From: CAYYSY01 sp964474355
GTDB lineage: Bacteria; Myxococcota_A; UBA9160; UBA4427
Reading direction: 5' to 3'
Length of the DNA stretch: 11,757 nt
Assembly: GCA_964474355.1 (NCBI GenBank)
Contig: CAYYSY010000184.1
Span: forward strand, 1-11,757
Part shown: positions 1 through 4,925 of the stretch, one piece after another
Layout: each line of letters starts with the position of its first letter
How positions within the stretch are numbered: the first letter of the stretch is position 1
Notes under the pieces: generated by a model
Databases searched by the model: none
What the model was told of the DNA's origin: nothing
The model's input: the letters and a program-made list of their open reading frames with translations, nothing else
Made by a program: the position numbers and the translations under genes

Positions 1-237
1 GACGCGCTCCGACTCGAGGTCGCTCCACGCGATCGTGCGCGCGAAGAGGGGATCGCCCTCGACACGCAGGCCCTCCATGCCGACGCGCACCCGGGTGTGC
101 CCCGAGCCGAAGGCCACGGCTACGAGCAGCCCGGCCACGACCAGGAGCAGGACGCCGATGGCGGCCAGAAACCACACCGCCTTGGAGGCGGCGGGAATCA
201 TCGGGTAGACCTCGCTCATCTCGCTCATCTCGCTCAT
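1..237 (-). CDS. Membrane-anchored PH-like domain protein, N-terminal part (cut by window edge)
   Basis: The frame is open from an ATG at 237 to the window edge, giving 79 codons. The protein begins with MSE three times, then has one hydrophobic segment at about residues 21-43 (VWFLAAIGVLLLVVAGLLVA and following). After it comes a beta-rich stretch, HTRVRVGMEGLRVEGDPLFA then RTIAWSDLE. This layout, one transmembrane segment followed by a strand pair ending in an 'I-x-W-x-D-(L/I)' step, resembles short bacterial PH domains (bPH families). That assignment is by pattern only. The purine-rich stretch AGAGGGGG lies directly before the first ATG, too close for normal Shine-Dalgarno spacing. It suits the second in-frame ATG (228) better, so the start could be 237 or 228. 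The gene is divergent from the ACT-domain gene. Function unknown; probably an inner-membrane protein with a cytoplasmic domain. Confidence 0.6.
   Translation of the reverse strand, partial: MSEMSEMSEVYPMIPAASKAVWFLAAIGVLLLVVAGLLVAVAFGSGHTRVRVGMEGLRVEGDPLFARTIAWSDLESERV
211..237 (-). repeat. Three tandem 9-bp copies spanning the start codon
   Basis: CTCGCTCAT is present three times without interruption (211-219, 220-228, 229-237). On the coding strand it is ATGAGCGAG three times, so the coding sequence opens with Met-Ser-Glu repeated and has three consecutive in-frame ATG codons at 237, 228 and 219. Confidence 0.9.
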
Positions 238-371
238 CCCCCTCTACACAGTGGCCCAACGCAGCGCTCGCGGGCGTCGGCGCCCACCTTGTCCGATGCT
301 TCGTCCCCACGCGCCGGGCTCTGGGTGCCGGCGCCGCGCGCCCACCCCGAGCGCCATACGGAGACCACGCC

Positions 372-896
372 ATGTCGAAGGCCCTCGTCCTCACGTTGAT
401 CGGCTCGGACCGGCCCGGGCTCGTCGAGCGCGTCTCCCAGGTGATCGCCGATCACGAGGGTAGCTGGGAGCAGAGCCGCATGGCCCGGCTCGCCGGTCAC
501 TTCGCCGGGATCCTCCAGGTGCGCGTGCCCGACGCGAGGGCCGACGGTCTGCGAGCCGCGCTGGGCGGCCTCTCTGCCGAGGGGCTCACGATCACGGTCG
601 AGGACAGCGAGCACGAGGACGTCGGCGCGGGCGACACGCTGCTCGACGTCGAGCTCGTCGGTCAGGACCGCCCGGGCATCGTGAAGGAGATCGCGTCGGC
701 CGCGGCCGCGGTGGGCGTCAACGTGCTCTCGCTCGAGAGTCACGTCGCGCCGGCGCCGATGTCGGGCGAGACGCTCTTCACGGCGCGCGCCCGGCTCCAG
801 GCGCCGGCCTCGCTCGGCGTCGACGCGCTGCGCGAGAGCCTCGAGAAGATCGCCGAAGACCTGATGGCCGACATCCAGGTGGAGCACGCCGAGTAG
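372..896 (+). CDS. Double-ACT-domain regulatory protein, GcvR-like
   Basis: This 174-residue protein carries two ACT domains, each opening with the ligand-site loop typical of amino-acid-sensing ACT modules: SDRPGLV at residues 12-18 and QDRPGIV at 98-104. The stretch SRMARLAGHFAGILQV (35-50) is characteristic of the ACT_6 / glycine-cleavage-repressor (GcvR) family. That family has two ACT domains, no DNA-binding domain, and in Escherichia coli acts through the regulator GcvA. The length fits the family (about 170-190 residues). The ATG is preceded by GGAG (360-363) at 8-nt spacing. No glycine-cleavage gene or GcvA-type regulator is in the window, so the partner and ligand cannot be named. 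It is probably a cytosolic amino-acid sensor. It ends 32 bp before the stop codon of the convergent hydrolase gene. Confidence 0.85.
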   Translation: MSKALVLTLIGSDRPGLVERVSQVIADHEGSWEQSRMARLAGHFAGILQVRVPDARADGLRAALGGLSAEGLTITVEDSEHEDVGAGDTLLDVELVGQDRPGIVKEIASAAAAVGVNVLSLESHVAPAPMSGETLFTARARLQAPASLGVDALRESLEKIAEDLMADIQVEHAE

Positions 897-928
897 CGGC
901 GCCCTCGTCTCGGCTGCGCTCGTGGGTC

Positions 929-1777
929 TCAGCCCCGTGCGCGGTCGAGGTGCGCCACTACGGCAGCGAGCCACGCCTCGGTGTTCTCGAGCTGCGGGCT
1001 GTGCGCGGCGTCGTCGATCACCACGAGCTCTGCGCCCGCGATGCCGTGCGCGAGCTCTTCGGCGCGCTCGCGGAAGGGCTCGTCTTCGGCGCCGACCAGC
1101 ACCGTGGTCGGGCAGTCGATCTCACCGAGGCGGTCCAGGGTGCCCGGCCACGCCTCGAACGCATCGCCGAGGGTCGTGAACGCGACGGGATCCATCGCCT
1201 GGAGCTTCGCTCGAATGCGACCCCAGAAGCGGTCGGCGCCCATGCGCTCGGCGCATGCCCTCGCCGACGGCTCGCGAGGGGCGTTGCCGGCGCGCCCCGC
1301 GGCCTCCATCGCGTCGGCGAGCGCCCCCATCCCGTTCGCCTCGACGAGCGCCCGGGTCGCATTGCGTACCGGCTCCGGCAGCAGCGGCGCGCCGCACGCG
1401 AGCGTGTCCATGAGGATCAGCGACGAGATGCGATCGGGCTGCTCGAGCGTCACGAGCTGGGCGACGATGCCGCCCATCGAGTGACCGAGCAGATCGCAGC
1501 GCTCGATCGACAGCGCGTCCAGCGCGAGCATCACGTCGTCGGCGAGCTGCGCGAAGGTGTAGTCGGCGGCGTCGCCGGTGTTGGCCGAGCCGCCGTGCCC
1601 GCGCAGGTCGAGTGCGATGGTGAGCCCGTGCTCGGAGAGCGGTGGGAGCTGCTCGAGCCAGTCGTCACGCGATCCGGTGTAGCCGTGGACCAGCACGAGC
1701 GGTCGGTCGCCGTGCCCCCACTGCTCGACCTCTACGCTCAGGCCGTTCGGAAGCTCGAGATGGGAGATCGCGTGCAC
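929..1777 (-). CDS. Alpha/beta-fold hydrolase
   Basis: A 282-residue alpha/beta hydrolase when started at the GTG at 1777. Numbering from there, the oxyanion-hole strand is LVLVHGYTGSRDDW (residues 27-40), followed by LDLRGHGGS. The nucleophile elbow GHSMGG has the Ser at 100, the acid is probably Asp232 (VGAEDEPF), and the His is at 259 (DDAAHSPQLEN). The complete triad supports an active esterase or hydrolase; the substrate cannot be told. The frame stays open to a GTG at 1900, but the extra 41 residues look non-globular and the usual family N-terminus (HLELPNGLSVEVEQWG) begins just after 1777. No clear Shine-Dalgarno precedes 1777. A TACGTT box ends 6 nt upstream, so the message may be leaderless. 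It is convergent with the ACT gene and divergent from the Lgt-like gene. Confidence 0.85.
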   Translation of the reverse strand: MHAISHLELPNGLSVEVEQWGHGDRPLVLVHGYTGSRDDWLEQLPPLSEHGLTIALDLRGHGGSANTGDAADYTFAQLADDVMLALDALSIERCDLLGHSMGGIVAQLVTLEQPDRISSLILMDTLACGAPLLPEPVRNATRALVEANGMGALADAMEAAGRAGNAPREPSARACAERMGADRFWGRIRAKLQAMDPVAFTTLGDAFEAWPGTLDRLGEIDCPTTVLVGAEDEPFRERAEELAHGIAGAELVVIDDAAHSPQLENTEAWLAAVVAHLDRARG

Positions 1778-1783
1778 CGCACG

Positions 1784-1789
1784 AACGTA
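1784..1789 (-). promoter_or_regulatory. Possible -10 box (TACGTT) for a leaderless hydrolase transcript
   Basis: On the minus strand TACGTT is followed by 6 nt and then the GTG at 1777. That is the usual -10-to-transcription-start distance, so transcription could begin at the start codon. No convincing -35 is visible. Weak evidence, given only because it bears on the start choice. Confidence 0.2.
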
Positions 1790-1846
1790 GCCGCTCGCAT
1801 GCGGCTTCGGACACTTCGGAACGTGGAACGCGGTCCAGGCCGCCGT

Positions 1847-1865
1847 TCTTGACGCGATCTTGACG
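1847..1865. repeat. Direct repeat TCTTGACG with 11-bp period
   Basis: TCTTGACG occurs at 1847-1854 and again at 1858-1865. Two copies one helical turn apart are typical of tandem half-sites for OmpR/PhoB-class response regulators, but no family consensus is matched. The site lies between the divergent hydrolase and Lgt-like genes. It would fall inside the coding sequence if the hydrolase started at 1900. Confidence 0.3.
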
Positions 1866-1968
1866 TTTGGGGGGCAGGCGCGAGTGCGGGCCGGCGCCAC
1901 GTTGTCCAGATGTGCGCGCGAAGAGATCTCGACTTCGAGGGTGGGCCTCGCTGCAGTGGGGGCCTCGC

Positions 1969-2778
1969 ATGATCGCCGTGTGCTGGCTGACCGGTGGGCT
2001 CGTGGCCGCGTGCGCTCATCGAGGGGATGAGACGCTCGCGCGCGATCGCGGTCGCATGCTGGGGCTGATCGCAGGCGCGCTGCTGGCTCATCTTGGCTGG
2101 GTCGCCGTGCATGGGCCGCAGATCGTGGCCGTGGCGGGGGCGGGCGGGCTGCTGCTGTGGTCGCTCGATCTCGCTTCTGGTGCGTCGATGCTCTTCGTGC
2201 CGCTCGGCTCCGTGGTCGTGCGCGCGCTGCGCCGGGATGATGAGCGGCTGATCGATGCGGACGTGCGCGCGCTCGTCCCCGGGCTCGCGGTCGCGCGGCT
2301 CGGCTGCGTCGTCGAGGGTTGTTGCGGGGGCCACGCGATGCCGATCGCCACCGCCTCCTTTGCAGGGCTCGTGCTGCTCGCCTGGCTCACGCGGCGGCCG
2401 GGCGGTGGCCCGCTCGCGCTGGCCGGCATCGGCGGGCTGCGGCTGGGCCTCGAGCCGCTGCGGGCGCCGCCGCCGCATGGCGGCGAAACGGCGTGGGTCT
2501 TCGCAATCGCACTGGGCTGGCTCGTGGCCGGATGCGTCTGGGGCGCACGCGCGCGTCGCGCGAGCACCGCCGGTGGCGCTCAGAAGTCGTCGCCCTCGTC
2601 GAAGCCCTCACGCACGGGGCCCGTCGAGCTGCCGAGGCCCACGGCGCCGACGCCGCCGGTGGCGCGGTGCTGCTGGGCCATGCGCTCGTTCGGCGTGCCT
2701 TCCTTCTCGATGAGGCCACGCGGCGGCGGGGTGCGGCGCAGGCGGAAGACGCCGCGCCTGTGGCCGTCGCGCTCGTAG
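1969..2778 (+). CDS. Lgt-family (prolipoprotein diacylglyceryl transferase-like) membrane protein, divergent
   Basis: A 269-residue, strongly hydrophobic protein starting at the ATG at 1969, preceded by GGGGG (1958-1962) at 6-nt spacing. Several membrane segments fall within residues 1-192. Residues 108-121 (AVARLGCVVEGCCG) match the 'GRLGCFxxGCCxG' form of the Lgt signature seen in Lgt-like proteins. R158 and E162 (GGLRLGLEPLR) reproduce the R-x3-E pair of the last Lgt helices (R239/E243 in Escherichia coli). The N-terminal His-Gly-Gly region of true Lgt is not recognisable, and the Asn of the RxxN signature is Cys. It may therefore be a non-canonical paralogue rather than the housekeeping enzyme. 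The last ~65 residues (from about 205) are Ser/Pro/Arg-rich, read antisense to the neighbouring exported protein, and look like read-through. All three forward frames are open there, so no simple frameshift restores an earlier stop. Confidence 0.6.
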   Translation: MIAVCWLTGGLVAACAHRGDETLARDRGRMLGLIAGALLAHLGWVAVHGPQIVAVAGAGGLLLWSLDLASGASMLFVPLGSVVVRALRRDDERLIDADVRALVPGLAVARLGCVVEGCCGGHAMPIATASFAGLVLLAWLTRRPGGGPLALAGIGGLRLGLEPLRAPPPHGGETAWVFAIALGWLVAGCVWGARARRASTAGGAQKSSPSSKPSRTGPVELPRPTAPTPPVARCCWAMRSFGVPSFSMRPRGGGVRRRRKTPRLWPSRS

Positions 2779-3434
2779 CGGCCGATGAGGGTGTCGCCGC
2801 CGTCGCGTACCTCGGTGGTCTCGTACACGGTGCTGCCCTCGCCACTGGTCTTGTAGGCGTTGCCGAGCACGTCGGAGCGGACGAAGACGGGGAGGGTGGT
2901 GGGGGTGTCGATCCGGAGCGACTCGCGGTAGCCGATCACGTTGACGCTCATGCCGCCGCCGGGGCGGTCGACGGTCTTCCAACCGCGCTCGGGTGAGCCC
3001 CTCAGCGTCTTGGCCTTCGCACCGCGTGGATTCACATGGGGCCCCTTGCGGATCACGGCGAGCTGCGAGCGGTTCGGCTCCCAGGCGCTCAGGCTGCGTG
3101 CGCGCGGGTTGCCGGGGATCGCCTCGAAGCGACCCGCCGCATCCTCGAACACGACGAGCGGATACTCCTGCCACTCGAGCCGCGAGCCCTTCATCGAGAA
3201 CACCCACACGAGGTCGAGCCAGCGGTCGGCGTCCGGGTTTGCGGTGGCCTCGTCGTGGTAGTGCACGAGCACATACCACGCGCCGAGGATGTCGACGTCG
3301 TCGGCGCGCGCCGTCGCCGCAGGGAGCAGCGCGGTCGCGAGGTCGGCGAGCGCGAAGACCGGGGCCGCGAGGCGGGCGTGAGGCCGCCGGGCGCCCGTCG
3401 CGGCGCCGATCACGAGTGCACGAGAGCTCGTCAT
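2580..3434 (-). CDS. Exported protein of unknown function
   Basis: I do not recognise this 284-residue protein. It has a long N-terminal signal-like region: RR at 16-17, a hydrophobic stretch at about 22-41, and a probable signal-peptidase I site after ATARA (cut near 44/45), followed by DDVDILGAWYVL. The mature part is rich in beta-prone, aromatic segments (GAWYVLVHYHDE; RWLDLVWVFSMKGSRLEWQE; YPLVVFED; VNVIGYRESLRID; DTLIGRYERDG). This suggests a periplasmic beta-barrel or lipocalin-like sandwich, but no family signature is visible. The C-terminal ~45 residues are polar, Gly-rich and end acidic (EGFDEGDDF). The start ATG at 3434 has no strong Shine-Dalgarno; an in-frame GTG seven codons later is an alternative. 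Its last 66 codons overlap the tail of the convergent Lgt-like gene. Of the two frames in the overlap this one looks more protein-like. Confidence 0.7.
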   Translation of the reverse strand: MTSSRALVIGAATGARRPHARLAAPVFALADLATALLPAATARADDVDILGAWYVLVHYHDEATANPDADRWLDLVWVFSMKGSRLEWQEYPLVVFEDAAGRFEAIPGNPRARSLSAWEPNRSQLAVIRKGPHVNPRGAKAKTLRGSPERGWKTVDRPGGGMSVNVIGYRESLRIDTPTTLPVFVRSDVLGNAYKTSGEGSTVYETTEVRDGGDTLIGRYERDGHRRGVFRLRRTPPPRGLIEKEGTPNERMAQQHRATGGVGAVGLGSSTGPVREGFDEGDDF

Positions 3435-3438
3435 GAGA

Positions 3439-3493
3439 CCCGGCAGGGTACCGCAGCATCGGCACGCGGTGCCGGTGCGCGTGGCCTGCCGGG
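3439..3493. repeat. Nested inverted repeats upstream of the exported-protein gene
   Basis: CCCGGCAGG (3439-3447) is the exact reverse complement of CCTGCCGGG (3485-3493). Between them lies a second perfect hairpin, CGGCAC-GCG-GTGCCG (3460-3474). On the minus strand this sits 5-59 nt upstream of the ATG at 3434. It would fold as a structured leader or could be a regulatory site. There is no T-tract, so it does not look like a simple terminator. Confidence 0.5.
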
Positions 3494-3503
3494 CCGCGGC
3501 TCG

Positions 3504-3579
3504 CGCTGCGCTCGACCTGGACGCCCCGCTGCGCTCGACCTTGACACCCCGCTGCGCTCGACCTTGACGCCCCGCTGCG
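3504..3579. repeat. 23-bp tandem repeat, three copies plus a partial fourth
   Basis: Three contiguous 23-bp copies (3504-3526, 3527-3549, 3550-3572) each begin CGCTGCGCTCGACC and end with TGGACGCCC, TTGACACCC and TTGACGCCC respectively. A fourth begins CGCTGCG at 3573-3579 and then diverges. Copies 2 and 3 differ at one position and copy 1 at one or two. The array lies between the exported-protein gene and the TerB-like gene. Copies 2 and 3 each contain a TTGAC core. Confidence 0.9.
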
Positions 3580-3591
3580 GCGCTCTACGCT
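3564..3591 (+). promoter_or_regulatory. Candidate sigma-70-type promoter for the TerB-like gene
   Basis: TTGACG (3564-3569) is followed after 16 bp by TACGCT (3586-3591), a fair match to -35 and -10 boxes. The -35 is the end of the third 23-bp repeat copy. Transcription would start near 3598, about 75 nt upstream of the ATG at 3674. Copy 2 holds another TTGACA 23 bp upstream but no -10 at a suitable distance. Confidence 0.45.
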
Positions 3592-3673
3592 GGCGCGCGT
3601 TCGACCCCCATGCGCCATGCCCTCACTGCACCGTCGCGTTCCTTGCGGGCGCCGCGGCGACCGGAGCTTCGAG

Positions 3674-4003
3674 ATGCTCTCCGACTTCAGCGCCGCCGAC
3701 CGGATGCGACTCATGCAGTTCGTGTGCTCGTTCGCCTGGGCCGACCTCGAGGTGAGGCCCGAGGAGCGCGAGTTCATCCGCAAGCTCGTCGGTCAGCTCG
3801 GTCTGAGCCCGGACGAGCAGGTCCAGGTACAACGCTGGCTCCAGGTTCCGCCCGACGCCGACCCGGCGGACGTGCCGCGCGAGCATCGGCAGGCGTTCCT
3901 CGACGCCATCGACGGGCTGATTCGCGCGGACGGCGAGATCGCCGACGAGGAGCTCGATAGCTTCGCTGTCTTCCGGACGTTGCTGGAAGAGCGGGGCGAC
4001 TGA
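3674..4003 (+). CDS. TerB-like (tellurite-resistance TerB family) small acidic protein
   Basis: A 109-residue protein starting at the ATG at 3674, chosen because GGAG (3663-3666) lies 7 nt upstream; the frame also opens at an ATG at 3617 without such a site. It shows the two-fold pattern of TerB/TerB-like helical proteins. The first is VCSFAWADLEVRPEEREFI (17-35), matching 'ADGEVsxxER'. The second is LIRADGEIADEEL (82-94), a near-perfect 'ADGEIxxxEL'. These acidic loops are proposed metal-binding sites in the family. In the first repeat the Gly of ADGE is Leu. No other ter gene is nearby, and single TerB-domain proteins are common without tellurite resistance, so the function is unknown; it is probably cytosolic. 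Its stop codon is 1 nt from the stop of the convergent DUF1295 gene. Confidence 0.75.
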   Translation: MLSDFSAADRMRLMQFVCSFAWADLEVRPEEREFIRKLVGQLGLSPDEQVQVQRWLQVPPDADPADVPREHRQAFLDAIDGLIRADGEIADEELDSFAVFRTLLEERGD

Positions 4004-4004
4004 G

Positions 4005-4925
4005 TCAGGCCTTCGGCTTCTTCGGCGGCATCGGGATCAGGATCGACGTCGTGGCGACGACGTCCGCGTAGCCGGGCCGGCGCTCGAGCGAGCGCTTCTC
4101 CATGAGCGGCAGGCTCGCGAACACGAAGAGCCCGGTCATTGCGACGGCGCCGGCGAAGCACCAGATCCACGCGTCGGGCGCGGCGGCAAAGCCGAACAGC
4201 GCCATCCCCCACCAGAAGCTGATCTCGCCGAAGTAGTTCGGGTGGCGCGAGTAGCGCCAGAGCCCGGTTCGGAGCGTCTCGCCGGGCTTCTTCGGGCCGT
4301 TCACGAAGTCGTGCAGCTGCTTGTCGGCCACCGTCTCGAAGTAGATGCCCATGCACGTCACCGCGACGGCGAGCCCGTCGATCCAGCCGAGCGGCCGCGA
4401 GCTGGCTGCGACGGCGTAGTAGAGCGGGATGCAGCCGAGGAAGACCTGCAAAGTCGGCAGCATGTGGAGGCCGAAGAAGCTGAGCGGCCAGTAGAGGGAG
4501 GGCGGGTACTTCTGCTGGAAGTCGGAGTAGCGCCAGTCCTGGTGGTCGAGCCCGGTCCAGCCGCGGTTCCAGTTGTAGGTGAGTCGCACGGCCCAGACCG
4601 TCATGAGACCGAGCGCCAATACGACGCGCACGGTGTTCGGGTCGGCTCCGAGCTGCGGGTGGAGCCACCAGTACCCGACGAGGATGGGTGGTGCGACGCT
4701 CCAGTACGCGTCGTAGAAGCTCGTGTTCCCGAATGCGAAGCTGAACGCGAAGATCGCGATGGTCGCGAAGACGTCCGCCCAGAGCGTGCGCGGAATCAGC
4801 GCGGGGTCGGGCGCGAAGGGCAGGCTCGCTGCCGCGACGGCGAGCGCGACGACGTATGCGGCGACGATCCAGGCGACGGCGCGCGTGCGCGACGCGGCGG
4901 GTGAGCTCGCGATGTCTTCGGTCAC
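4005..4925 (-). CDS. DUF1295 / steroid 5-alpha-reductase-like membrane protein
   Basis: A 306-residue polytopic membrane protein with about seven hydrophobic segments between residues 15 and 272. The signature LRTGLWRYSRHPNYFGE (218-234), followed by a membrane segment and LMEKRSLERRPGYADV (274-289), is diagnostic of the DUF1295 family. That family is related to the C-terminal domain of 3-oxo-5-alpha-steroid 4-dehydrogenases and isoprenylcysteine methyltransferases, in which this region binds NADPH or the methyl donor. FETVADKQ (196-203) precedes it as expected. The likely role is an integral-membrane reductase acting on a lipid or steroid-like substrate; the substrate is unknown. The start is GTG at 4925, overlapping the stop of the upstream amidohydrolase gene by 4 bp (GTGA), which suggests translational coupling. 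The N-terminal ~12 residues are polar. Confidence 0.85.
   Translation of the reverse strand: MTEDIASSPAASRTRAVAWIVAAYVVALAVAAASLPFAPDPALIPRTLWADVFATIAIFAFSFAFGNTSFYDAYWSVAPPILVGYWWLHPQLGADPNTVRVVLALGLMTVWAVRLTYNWNRGWTGLDHQDWRYSDFQQKYPPSLYWPLSFFGLHMLPTLQVFLGCIPLYYAVAASSRPLGWIDGLAVAVTCMGIYFETVADKQLHDFVNGPKKPGETLRTGLWRYSRHPNYFGEISFWWGMALFGFAAAPDAWIWCFAGAVAMTGLFVFASLPLMEKRSLERRPGYADVVATTSILIPMPPKKPKA

Noticed and set aside
950..1852. 300-codon open frame on the plus strand
   Set aside because: Antisense shadow of the alpha/beta hydrolase at 929-1777, which has a complete catalytic triad.
3504..3579. Possible CRISPR array
   Set aside because: The 23-bp units are directly abutting with no spacers and there are no cas genes, so it is a simple tandem repeat.
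2608..3783. 391-codon open frame on the minus strand
   Set aside because: Alternative frame through the exported-protein gene and across the repeat region; its composition is almost entirely Arg/Pro/Ala and it has no recognisable domain.
3674..4003. Tellurite-resistance locus
   Set aside because: Only one TerB-like domain is present with no terC/terD/terZ genes around it, so a resistance operon cannot be claimed.
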